64,000 nt of DNA from the NCBI RefSeq assembly GCF_003597395.2, contig NC_133774.1:38510185-38574184 (forward strand). Direction: 5' to 3'. This document shows positions 24,325-34,514 of this stretch, in pieces. How positions within the stretch are numbered: the first letter of the stretch is position 1; each line of letters begins with the position of its first letter. Origin of the DNA: Chelonoidis abingdonii (taxonomy: Eukaryota; Chordata; Testudines; Testudinidae). The notes below the pieces were generated by a model that made no database searches, was not told the DNA's origin, and saw nothing but the letters and a program-made list of their open reading frames with translations. Both the position numbers and the translations under genes were made by a program.

Positions 24325-24461
24325 GTGTCAAGTATCAGAGGGGTAGCCGTGTTAGTCTGGATCTGTAAAAGCAGCAAAGAGTCCTGTGGCACCTTATAGC
24401 CTAACAGACGTTTTGGAGCATGAGCTTTCGTGGGTGAATACCCACTTTGTCAGATGCATGT
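24325..24461 (-). mobile_element. Short retroposon with Penelope-tail/hammerhead features
   Basis: It begins 'tatcagaggggtagccgtg' and ends 'cccactttgtcagatgcatg' on +. It is flanked by aggctagat at 24315-24323 and 24462-24470, a 9 bp direct repeat of the kind left by target-primed insertion. Two more copies lie at 36666-36883. Read on -, it opens with a hammerhead-like core and ends 'ctaacacggctacccctctg'. No ORF. Confidence 0.7.
24417..24456 (-). ncRNA. Decayed hammerhead-ribozyme-like core
   Basis: Minus-strand order: CTGACAA (consensus CTGANGA, so the G is mutated to A), stem II AGTGGGT-ATTC-ACCCAC, GAAA, then GC-TCAT-GC as a tiny stem III, then TC as the expected cleavage dinucleotide. 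The lost G should abolish activity. Stem I pairing is not evident. Confidence 0.5.
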
Positions 24462-24500
24462 AGGCTAGATTGATCATTGGTCTGATCCACTACAGCCATT

Positions 24501-26582
24501 CTTGTGTACTTTGTTGTTATCTCTGAAGAGAAGGTAAGCTTGCTTGCTCACTCAGACAAAATCTCTTGCTAAGACTACCACAGTGTAGGCAAGGAACTGT
24601 TCAGCCAGGAAATACCCTGGTAAGAAGGAAGAGAGGTCTCCACCCAAGAAGGGCAATGACTGGGAAGCTGGAAGCCTGAGTGAGAGTGCCCTTAGTGGAC
24701 CATAGAGGAGGAATGCATGTGGTGTTGCCCTGAACTGTAACAGGAGGTTCAAATACTTTATTGGGGAAGTATATCACATCGTCTCAGTCTGAATCATAGC
24801 CGTGAGTCAGAAATGAGTCCAGTTCACATTTCCTTAGCCCTTCAGATGAGATAAAAGAGGCAAAGCACCAATCACTATTAGAGAAAACAATTGTCAGAAT
24901 CTTCCTACTAAATAGTCAAAAATCAATTAAATGTTTTCCTGCTTTGGGTTTTTTAAAGTTGTAAATGAGATTTTTTTGGTCTGAGATGTTAATTAGGGTG
25001 GAGAACAGAATAGGATTGCAAATTGAGACACCTAGATTCAAATGGGAAAAGAAGAGAGGTGTTGAAGATCTGGCTAATGACGTGCACTTGTTAAGAAGGG
25101 TAGGAGTAAATGTATACTACTGAGATTTCATTTTGTTAAAGGAGAAATGGGAAAGAAAGAAAGAAAGAAATGGCATTGCTAGCATCTGCTTTGTGCATAC
25201 CCATGTACTCCATTATCCCAATCACTGGGAATGCACGCTCCGAGCAAGCACACCAATAACAGGAGAGAGAATCCCCAGCCATGGTAGAATAATGCTGCCA
25301 GGCCAAACAGGAGCATTTTATTATGTTGAGAACCCCTCCCCCCCAAACCACAAATTTGGCACAACCCACACTGCTGGAGAGTCTTACGGGAGCACACCAC
25401 CAAACTCTGTGTGGACCACACACCACCTAGACCTGTGTCCCCTTTGACTTCTTCAGAAAAGCTCCATTTCTTAAAGGTACAGAGCACAGGAAATTAACCC
25501 TGGTCTTCCAGCCAGTTTTTAAAAGGAGTATTTTAATGTGAATTTGAATTTTCTAACATACATATTAACTTAGGAATGCTACAGTAATGCTGGGCAGGTA
25601 AAAATGAAAATAAAAGTGGATACAATAAAGCCTGTTTCTTCCTTCAGGTGGATATTAGTTTGTTGGATGACTATGTTCATTTCAGCAGTTAAGTCATAGC
25701 ATCTGTTTATTTCAAGGTAATGCTATGAAAATGTTTGATAGTATTTAATTAACTTGGGAGCTAGATGTCAAATTCAGTTCAGATCAGACACACAAAAATA
25801 CTGTTGTATCGAAGAGGAACTGTCTGAATATAGAGGTTCTGCAGCACGTTAAATAGTGAAGAGATGTTTGGTGCTAAGGAATCTCTAACATCTTCAGCCT
25901 ATGTGTCACTTGTGATGATGACTAACAGAACATTGCTGTTCTTAGAGGAGTGAAATATGATTCAAAGTATGTTATTTATAAATCAAAGGTGCTGATGTAT
26001 AAATATTCTGGCTGTACCTCGCATAAATGCTACATCAGAATTATTTACCATATTTTCAAAAGGATATGGCTCTTAAAGGAAAGCATGGTGAAGCTACTAG
26101 TATGATACCATTTTTCAAAGACTAATGTCATCAAGAAATACCAGGGTTCAGCTGTTTTAATGAAAAAGTAATTACCTCTGCAGCAGCCTGTCCAGTATTA
26201 ATCTTACTATATGTATTTGAACCTGATTTTTATACTGCTGTTCTGTACTGAGCTATAACCAAAAACTATTTGTTACGAAGAGGAAAGGAGCCATTACTGT
26301 GAGCGTTAAAAATTTCTGTTCCGGGAAAAATGCAATCGTCATATCCAAGAATATGTTAAAAACAATCTTTAGCTTGATAGAGAGAGCTAATTAGAGTAAC
26401 GGAAGGGCATGAACATGAGGACTGTAAAATGTATTCCTGCTGCTCAGATGTCAATAGATGGTATTACAGGAAAAGAAGGAAATTGGACTTTGGAGTATTA
26501 TGAACTGCAAAAGAGATTATGGCCTCATTCTTGACACTTTGTCAATATAAATGATTTATGCAATGTGTTTTTGAACTGTTAT
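24501..26582. other. Unassigned 2 kb stretch
   Basis: A (GAAA)n run lies at 25152-25170. 25986-26035 shares about 45 bp with 32105-32152 (aaaggtgctgat..aaatattctggctg), suggesting an old dispersed repeat. No gene recognised. Confidence 0.4.
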
Positions 26583-26583
26583 T

Positions 26584-26818
26584 GTAAGTATGTCTACACT
26601 GTAAATAAAAGGTGTGTTTGCTAGTTAGCTGATTTGGGTTAAAATTGCAGTAAAAACACAGTAACTGAGCTTTTGACTCAGGTTAGCAGCTTGATGGGAG
26701 CTTGGGGTTGAATTGGAACGGCTAACCTGAGTTAAAAGCTGAGGTGCTGTGTCTTCACTGCAATTTTAACCTGAATTAAGAACACACCTTTTTTTTTTCA
26801 GAGTAGATATACTCAGTA
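26584..26818. mobile_element. Harbinger-like MITE, about 235 bp
   Basis: The left end is gtatgtctacactgtaaat; the right end, inverted, is gagtatatctactctgaaa. TAA occurs next to both ends. The interior (ggtgtgtttgc..gggttaaaattgcag..aagaacacacctttt) is itself nearly symmetric and is shared with the copy at 59346-59600. Confidence 0.65.
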
Positions 26819-26889
26819 ATTGTCTGATAGGTGCCTATATACAGGGGAAAAGAAAATTAAAATAAAATTCCAGAACTTAATATTAATTA

Positions 26890-27143
26890 TATTATTTCTA
26901 AGTGCCTGGCATTTTAAGAACAATAAAAAGTGGCCTGTGCATGTCCCATAGAACTTACAGTGTAAACAGCAGACAGTTCCTGGCACTTACATGAATGCAC
27001 AGTGGTGGGAAGAGGTCAAGGGAATTTTTTTGTGACCACAGGTGGGCAGACCTTGGCTTCAGATCTCTTTTGAAATGAGACACCTCCAGCAGCACCCAGT
27101 ACCTTCTACCTCTAAACTGGAGGACCTGGTCATTACTTACTAA
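26890..27143. repeat. Old SINE-like repeat, first part
   Basis: 'gaaatgagacacctccagcagcaccc' near 27073 resembles sequence that accompanies 5S-derived SINEs in vertebrates. The matching 5S-like part is at 27505-27550, with the MITE at 27144-27437 inserted between. The assignment is tentative. Confidence 0.3.
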
Positions 27144-27437
27144 GGCTATGTCTAGACTACCCGCTGTATCGGCGGGTTAAAATCGATTGCTCGGGGATCG
27201 ATATATCGCGTCTCATCTAGACGCGATATATCGATCCCCGAGTGTGCTTATATCGATTCCAGAACTCCACCAACCCCAACGGAGTTCCGGAATCAACAGG
27301 GGGAGCCGCGGACATCGATCCTGCACAGTGAGGATGGGTGAGTAATCCGATCTTAGATATTCGACTTCAGCTACATAATTCACGTAGCTGAAGTTGCATA
27401 TCTAAGATCGATTTCCCCCTGTAGTGTAGACCAGCCC
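27144..27437. mobile_element. Palindrome-rich Harbinger MITE, 294 bp
   Basis: Termini ggctatgtctagactac and, inverted, gggctggtctacactac. The target TAA is duplicated at 27141-27143 and 27438-27440. Two internal hairpins: a perfect 24 nt stem (27190-27213 with 27219-27242, loop of 5) and a 27 nt stem with three mismatches (27348-27374 with 27384-27410, loop of 9). Non-coding. Confidence 0.85.
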
Positions 27438-27504
27438 TAAGAGGGAAGAGAATCAGCTTCCAAATCACCTATACCATTTCCTATAGGTTCTAGAGGCTGT
27501 TTGG

Positions 27505-27550
27505 AGGATTCCCACCCAAGTACTGCCCCAGATCAACTCTACTTAGCTGC
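27505..27550 (-). repeat. 5S rRNA-like fragment (SINE-derived)
   Basis: 'ggattcccacccaagtactg' followed by 'ctacttagct' is close to the reverse complement of the internal promoter region of vertebrate 5S rRNA, where 'agctaagca..ggttagtacttggatggga' is conserved. It is more likely a 5S-derived SINE remnant than a 5S gene, since the flanks do not match 5S ends. Confidence 0.4.
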
Positions 27551-27560
27551 TAAGTACTCA

Positions 27561-27919
27561 CAGGACCACAACACATTGTAGTAAGATTACAGGATACCTT
27601 TAACAAGATTATAATATTGAGTCAAGCAAAGTAATCACACTGGGAAAGAACCTTAAAACAAGACAGCTGTCTTTAGGCAAGACTAGGTTACATGATGGAA
27701 AATAAGGATATGGAAAAATAACTGTTAGAAAGAATAGATGACTCTGTTTAGCATGTAATAGATACCAAGGAAACACAGGGAAGATAAAGTGGCCTGCAGA
27801 ACAGGGAAGGTGGTGGCTTGTTTCATGTGTTTCCAGTGTTTCTTTGATACTATTACCACTGTGCAAGCTGGTGGAATTTTCAGGTACAGTAAGTCACCTT
27901 TTCTTCAAGCTAAACATAG
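27561..27919. other. Unassigned stretch
   Basis: Nothing recognised apart from short shadow ORFs. Confidence 0.35.
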
Positions 27920-28215
27920 TATTGCCAACCACAAGTTGTTCAAAAGTCATGAGTCAGGCCCCGCAAAATCACGGGATTGGCTTAAAATTTATGCAATTTT
28001 TAAAAATATGAACTGATTTCTTCTTATTTGCCTTCTGGTTTTTGAGTCTTAAAGTTCGTGTTTTCCAATATTTGTCCACATCCATGAGGGCTAAAAAATA
28101 CTGGGTTTTTTGTTTTTTTTTAATGAAAGGCCAGATGTAATCACATGATTTCAGGAGCTGGAGCTTTAAGAAAAATGCTAAATACCATAAGACTCACCAT
28201 AAAATCTCAGGGAAC
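27920..28215. mobile_element. Old DNA-element copy ('gttgccaact' family)
   Basis: Begins 'tattgccaaccacaagttg' and contains 'taatcacatgatttcaggagctggagctttaag' in parts. The inverse of this occurs at 63130-63165 (cttaaagccccagctcttag..aagtgattacat), and similar ends occur at 44123. The family is not named. Confidence 0.4.
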
Positions 28216-28585
28216 TGAAACACTGTAAACATTAATATCTTTTGGTACTTCTTATGAGAAACATCCCATAGCCAGTGAACCAATATTTTTCTTTACTTTG
28301 TTCTACCTAAATGCCACTTTTTAATCGAGCTCACCAGTAGTGCAACCAATGTTGCTATAGACATGCAATGCAATCTTTCTTTCACAATAGTGCTCACTAT
28401 CACTGTTTCTTCCTTGGTCATGTCCAGTTGAAATCCATTTAATGAGGTTTTCCACCTACATTTGCCCATTTTACCAGTTTATCCAAATCTTCCTGACCTC
28501 CATATGTGTGTGTGACTCTTCCTATATTTTATTTCCATGTGCCCTGATGTCTAATGGAATGGGCTCTAATGTAAGCAGGTGTGGC
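28216..28585. other. Unassigned stretch
   Basis: No supported feature; 28442-28560 reads open on + only by chance. Confidence 0.35.
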
Positions 28586-28589
28586 CAGG

Positions 28590-29725
28590 GCTTGAACCTC
28601 TCCAGTGAGGAGGGGAGCCACGCCAGCCCACTCCACTCCCATTGGTCCAGGAAACTAGCCCGGCGGTCCTTGCGGTGCTTGTCCGTCCGGCGGGCAAGGG
28701 GCTCAAGCCCTCCGGCAGGCCTGCCGTACCAGCCGCGCGGCGCTGGGCTCTACGCCAAGGCAGACAGCAAACACAGAATCAGTAAGCTCAGGCCTGGGTC
28801 AGGACTGAGTAGTACCAGCAATAGATTAAGGTCCAGCCCTAGGTCAGGGTGAGTAACAAATGCTGAGTCAGTAAGCTCAGGCCTTTCGTCAGGGCTGAGC
28901 AACAGTAACAATTTAAAGGCCCAGCCCTTGGTCAGGGCGGGGCAGCAAACGCTGAGGCTTTGGCCTCCTCCGGCCAGGGAGAGGGGGAGTCTGCCACCCA
29001 GGAGTTGGGTGGCAGGGAGGACGCAGGCCCTCCCACTCCACTGCATCCCAGCCCAGGGCCCTAACAGCATCTGTCACTCCGCTGGTCAGTCAGTGGGGAT
29101 CCTGACCGCAACACACTGACATAGGCTCCGGCAATTCTGCAGCCTGACTGGGGTCAGCTGCCCCTGGGCTGCTTCCATACTCCCCCTTGAGACCTACCTA
29201 GGTCTTAACGTTGGCCTCTGACGGGTCCACGAGGATAGGCTTATCGCGACTGGGGCTGGGTGGTAGGTCCGGAAGTTCCTCGGGATAGTTAGGCCAGGGT
29301 AGCGCCAGCGGCTCCTCCAGGTAGCAGCAGGTGTGGGGAAGCCCCGGCGGCTCCTCCGGGTTGCAGGGGCGGGGAAGCTCCGGCAGCTCCTCTGGGTAGC
29401 AGGGGCGGGGAAGCTCCAGCAGCTCCTCCAGGTAGCGAGCACGGGGAAGCTCTGGCAGCTCCTCCTGATAACAAGCATGGGGGAGCCAGTCTGGGCGGCT
29501 CCCCTGGGTCACCGGAATCTCCCAGTCTCGAGCTCCTTGAGGTATGTCTGATCTCTCCAGCTGTTGGGGCCTGACTGAGCTCTGAGGGCCAGCTTTTATA
29601 GTTCCGGGTTGCCACCTGACCCTTTGAGGGGCGACCTCAGAGCTCCGTAGCTCTGCCCACTCTGGCCTCCGGCGGGGCTCGACCCTCTCCGGTGAGGAGG
29701 GGAGCCACGCCAGCCCACTACAGCT
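28590..29725 (-). mobile_element. GC-rich LTR-like element with tandem repeats (minus)
   Basis: Read on -, it begins tgtagtgggctggcgtggct (29722), has a TATA box CTATAAAAG at 29593-29601 and then transcribed-looking sequence. It ends with a second direct copy of the start block ('gtgggctggcgtggctcccc' at 28638). Two internal repeat arrays exist: about 42 bp units at 29265-29480 and about 95 bp units at 28767-28950. No gag or pol motif was seen and no target duplication could be matched, so the LTR label is an inference from the ends and the promoter. Confidence 0.45.
29198..29680 (-). CDS. Proline/leucine/glutamate-rich repeat ORF in the LTR-like element
   Basis: An open frame that ends at 29198 reads through tandem copies of about 14 residues with the core 'C/RYxEELxELPRP' (29265-29480), preceded by GARDWEIPVTQGSRPDW. 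The frame is open upstream to 29755, but a start downstream of the TATA box at 29597 would be required. The repeat keeps frame because the units are 42 bp long. No known domain; it may be a non-functional by-product of the DNA repeat. Confidence 0.25.
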   Translation of the reverse strand, partial: EPRRRPEWAELRSSEVAPQRVRWQPGTIKAGPQSSVRPQQLERSDIPQGARDWEIPVTQGSRPDWLPHACYQEELPELPRARYLEELLELPRPCYPEELPELPRPCNPEEPPGLPHTCCYLEEPLALPWPNYPEELPDLPPSPSRDKPILVDPSEANVKT

Positions 29726-32700
29726 TAGAAACAGAAAATGGATTAATGTACTCAAGTGCAGTTACCATTTTATTTTATCAAATGTTTTCATTGCAGTAGT
29801 ACCCAATACCGTAATCAGGCATTATTCACATGCGTGCACACACTCATGCGCGCACACACACACAAAAAAGGAAAAAGAGAGGGAAAAAGGAGAGAGAAGC
29901 ATCCAGAGTGTGATCTGTTTTTCACGTTTGTGGTATGGGGCTGTGGGAGGGCAGGTTTAGGTTGGATCTCTGGTAGGACTTTATTTCAGGTTTGCAAGGT
30001 CTATGATATGGATGGAAGGTCGCTTCTGTTTATATAAACAGGTAGATCAGTTGCTTTCTATAGATCAGTTGCTTATTACATTTTTAAGAAAATAAAATGT
30101 GAGCCAAGGGGCTATGAATGTTCAAAGATATTTACAATGCTGCATTGAATATAGATCCCTGTAGGGAACACAGTTATCTCATATCTGCACTTTTACCTTG
30201 ATGTTTTGAAGTTTTTTTTTCTCATTTAAAGCACCAGAGCACCACAAATAATAAAACAATGCAATTAAGCAATACAAAAGATAAAAATAAACATGAAAAC
30301 CTTTTGCATAAACTTTGCACAAAGTTCCACCTTAAATCCATGCACTGTGGTGGAAAATAGGTCAACATTCAGCATCTTGTTGTTGGATGAAACAATTCAA
30401 ACCTGTTTCCAAGGTAACCAGTCCCATTCTTTAGAAATCTCTGCCATGCTTCCACCTGTTTCACTTTAGCTGAATGCCTCTTTTCATTTTCTGCCATAAA
30501 CTCTGAACTTGCATACTGCTTGCCCGTACCAGGACAAAGAGGCAATAAAAGTAAACATGAGGTGGTTAATATTTAAACTGCTTAATGCAGCTGTCTTCGT
30601 AGCACGTGTTTAGAATTATTGTAAATGATGACAGCCAGCACTTGAACAAATTGCTCTTATAGGAAAGGTAGATTAATTTTAGATGGATTCCTGGATATCT
30701 GCTCTTCAGTTCGCAGTAGTTTCTTTTGTACTCTGATAGAAGAGGTATTGGATTCTAGGAAGAATAACAAGGCTCTGTGAATACCAGGTGAATGGTGTTC
30801 AATAGCACCGATTAGTTTGTATATTCTCGAGTAGATTGCCATCTTTTCTGTTTTTATTAATTGATTGCTCTGCCATTCTACTAATTACTCATAAAGGCAG
30901 GACATATTTTTATTTCAGAGCCATTCCTCTGCATATGCTGACCATTTGCACACAGCTGTACGTTGTTTCCTAGAAATGGTTTAAATGCTCATTGTTTTTC
31001 TCTTTTATGATTGTTCCTATTCAGCCAGTTCACCTATTCACTGGACAGGTAGAACACAAGGCTTACTGTGGTGACCACGGGAAAGCCTTAAAAGATTCTT
31101 TCATCTTTAACTGATAATGAAGAGTATGGGAGTGATAGTATATTAAAGCTATTTCATATTTTATCAATATTTCATAGTAATTGTTTCTTTTATAAGTTGA
31201 TTGATTTGTGTTTGTTTTACTAAAATACTGATATTACAGTATCTTTTTCAATTTCCTACATGATACTATTAGTAAAAGTAAAATTACAGCATATAAAACA
31301 GGAAGATAAAACAGAACTGAATGGAGCCTCCTTTGAGAAGACAATTGTCCAGTTATATATTGAAACTATAGGTCATTTTAATAGAAGACCTTATCAATGG
31401 CATTCATACCTCTGTGATCATCAGTATAACAATCCTATGAAAGATAACACTAAAGTTAACAACTTGTTAATCATAATCCTCACAAATATTAATTATAAAG
31501 TTGCATAATCTCAGTGCTTAAGTGATTCATATACTTCCCTACAGTCTGGACCACACTTTCTAAATAGTGGTTAAATAGTTCAAAGGAATAAGTGGGTTCA
31601 ATCGATAACATCCTGTAATAGTCTGTTCAGTTATGTACCAGGGAAACCAGAGTGGTGTTCAGATGTCTATGACTCAGCTCTAGTTACATTTCATGGCTAG
31701 AACTACCATCCAAGGATCAGGTGGAGCTTCTGTTTAGTTGAAGATGGCACTGTAATTACTGTTCTAATGTCACAGAGTTCTCATACTACAAAGAGACCTA
31801 CTGTAATCAGTAAATGCCCATACATGACTGTTCTTCTTGATGTTTCCCCCAGAAATATATTTGAGGGGACTTTCAATTATGCTGGAACTTCTCCAGAATC
31901 CCAGCCAGCTGATAGTGAGTTCAGGAAGACGCAATTAACTGCACTTGTGTTTCTTCTTTTATGAAAGCTCTGATGCATGTTTTTTTGAGAGCCTCTTTCT
32001 TGGACTGATCAATGTAAAAAGCACACTTTGTGGGACATTTTTGCATAAGCCAATGGGAAAACATGATGTATCCCTCTGGGCTTATTTTGCCACATCACTT
32101 GCCAAAGGTGCTGATATACAAATATTCTGGCTGGACCTTTATATAAATGTTGTCAACAACATGCTCCCAACAGGAGTCCTCAGTCAGGTTATTTTGAAAA
32201 ATTGCTTACAATCCAGGTCATACAGAGGTTGCAAAATGTATGCTTTCATGTGTAATAAATTCACACTTTGGGGGGTTGTTTACAACCCACCAGGAAGCAT
32301 TTGTCTTGATAATTGCTCTGTCACTCTGACTTGTTTTTATTCCCTTTTGTCTCTTTTCACTTCTAATCAACAAAATAATTTTCTCTTGATGACTATCATC
32401 CACAACCTTGATAGAAAGTTCCAAAGTCTGTTCTTTTTCTGTATGTGTTGAGCATTAATCAGCGCTCATTACTTTATCTTGTCCTTCTGTTATATTAAAC
32501 ACATTAATTAACCCATACACTCAGTCACGTATTGCACACTGTTTTGTAACTGTGGGCCTTCATTGTTACATTAGGAAGTCATATAAAACTCACTTTTACT
32601 TTTAAGATCAAAATGGAATATTATATTTAGCCAGCTAGCAAAAAAGATGCTTTATTTTGGTTTAGTGGTTGCTTATTGACAAAAATGTGAGAGATTTTGG

Positions 32701-32749
32701 GTGGAAGATAGTGGCAGGATAGATAGCTGAGGATCTTGCTGGGTATGAC
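29726..32749. other. Unassigned 3 kb AT-rich stretch
   Basis: A (CA)n-like tract lies at 29836-29866. 31945-32451 is open for 168 codons on + but has no domain, odd composition (C/F-rich) and a copy of a dispersed DNA repeat inside, so I do not call it a gene. Confidence 0.4.
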
Positions 32750-33926
32750 TGTGACGTTGCACTCCGTATGCTTTATAAAAATATGCTTGTAAGTGTGAAT
32801 ATGATGTAACTGGAATATGCTTTATGCAAAAGGTTTCTTGTAAGGTATCGTTACAAAGTTTATGATCTACTGAGTGTGTTCATCCCATTTGTTTGCATGT
32901 ATTATTTCTATGTCTGGAGTTAGGAGAATAAGATATAAACTTGTATTACTGATGCAAACATATTAAGTGGAAGCTATTAAGGGTGCTTCAGAATCAATAA
33001 CCTGTAAATGGCTCTGTTTACTTGCAAACCTTCCTGGGTACCTGCAGACCAGCCCTGGAAGAATGGAGAATGAGGTCTTACAGTGACATGTGATCATGTC
33101 TCCTGAACTTGAATCCATCCTAAACCTGGTGCTTTTCCATTTAGAAGGCAGGGTTGTAACCCAGAGAGACAAAAGATTCCTGCCTTGAGCCAAATATATA
33201 AAAAGGGGTGGAACAGAACAAAGGTGGCTTCCAGTCATGAGAAAGTATTTATCCTTCTGATGTATTTATTTAGTTTCCACCTAAGATATCTGCTGGAACT
33301 AACAAGGACTGTATCAGGGGAAAGGATTGGGCCCAGACTAGAAAGGAGTTTCGTCTGTGAAAGAAACTTCTTGGAACATCTCTGAGGGTGAGATTTGTCT
33401 GTAATCAGTTTCTTAATGTATTAGGCTTAGACTTGCGTGTTTTGTTTAATTTTGCTTGGTAACTTACTTTGTTCTGTCTGTTATTTCTTAAACCACTTAA
33501 ATCCTACTTTTTATACTTAATAAAATCAATTTTGATTATTGATAAACCCAGAGTAAGTGATTAATACCTGGGGGAGCAAACAGCTGTGCATATCTCTCTA
33601 TCAGTGTTCTAGAGGGTGGACAATTGATGAGTTTACCCTGTATAAGCTTTATACAGAGTAAAACAGGTTTATTTGGGGTTTGGATCCCATTGGGAACTGG
33701 GGATCTGGGTGCTGGAGATAGGTGACCTGCTGAGCAGTCTTTAGTTAAAGTCTGCAGCTTTGGAGGTGTGGACCAGACCTGGGTCTGTGTTGCAGCAGGC
33801 TAGCGTGTCTGGCTCAACAAGGCAGGGTTCTGGAGTCCCAAGCTGGCAAGGAAAACAGGCACAGAGGTAATCTCAGCACATCAGGTGACAATCCCAAGGG
33901 GGGTCTCTGTAACCGAACCCATCACA
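32750..33926 (+). mobile_element. Solo LTR of an endogenous retrovirus, 1177 bp
   Basis: Starts tgtgacgttgcac and ends cccatcaca, giving the TG...CA boundaries of an LTR. A perfect 5 bp target duplication, atgac, flanks it (32745-32749 and 33927-33931). A TATA box (atatataaaaaggg) is at 33193-33206 and a polyadenylation signal AATAAA at 33519-33524, so U3-R-U5 can be ordered on the + strand. There is no internal proviral sequence, as expected after LTR-LTR recombination. Confidence 0.85.
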
Positions 33927-34514
33927 ATGACATTGTTAGGATAGTGAAGATGGAAGGAACATTGCTTCTTGAATTCAAGGGGCCAAATTTGATTTATATA
34001 TAACTATATATCTATTTTGTCTGTTTTCTGTGTACTGTACTTTTTAGAACCTGTCACACACACTAAAGTCCCTTTACACCACAGTTTCTTTATAGTACCA
34101 GAATGATGAAAGGCAATCTAGTGTAAATGAGAATTTGGCCCTTAATTTCTGTAGTATCTGCCTGCCTGTCTGCTTTGGTTCCCTACATTTTAGAGAGCAG
34201 TTTCAGAAATAGATTTGAGACAGGATCACATATGCTATATCAAAATCCTGATTTGAAGTGATCTTAGTGCTGGGAGGGGAGCTTTATTTTATTTATTCAT
34301 TTGTCTATACTTCAACTTGTTTAATAATTTGCTAAAGCTCTTCAGTGTAAAAACTGCAATACATGATAGCAAAATCAGGCCTTGGTGAATCCTGCATTGT
34401 CCTATCTGTGTAGCCAATGTGAACCAGACACTCCAGCATTCAAAGGGATTGGCATCGAACTAGTACCTGTGAATTGCTATTAGGCTTGTGTTTCTCCTCA
34501 GTTCCTGCACCTAT
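33927..34514. other. Unassigned stretch
   Basis: No gene or repeat recognised. Confidence 0.35.

Larger units (their letters stand above)
24209..24500 (+). mobile_element. CR1 3' tail, split by a short element
   Basis: 24228-24324 reads 'acctgttctgttcattccctctgaagc..gaagacaggata..ggctagatg', the CR1 3' UTR also seen at 15690-15835. It resumes at 24462 with 'ggctagattgatcattggtctgat'. Only the tail remains. The element at 24325-24461 sits inside it. Confidence 0.8.

Noticed and set aside
24325..24461. tRNA-derived SINE
   Set aside because: No convincing A and B box pair or tRNA fold; the hammerhead core and Penelope-like end explain the sequence better.
27505..27550. Functional 5S rRNA gene
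   Set aside because: Only the internal part resembles 5S; both gene ends are missing.
29836..29866. CRISPR-like or regulatory repeat array
   Set aside because: It is a plain CA microsatellite; no spacer-repeat structure exists anywhere in the window and the genome is vertebrate.
31945..32451. 168-codon open frame on +
   Set aside because: No domain, biased C/F composition, and it runs over a dispersed DNA repeat; splice sites and conservation cannot be judged. Chance ORF is more likely.
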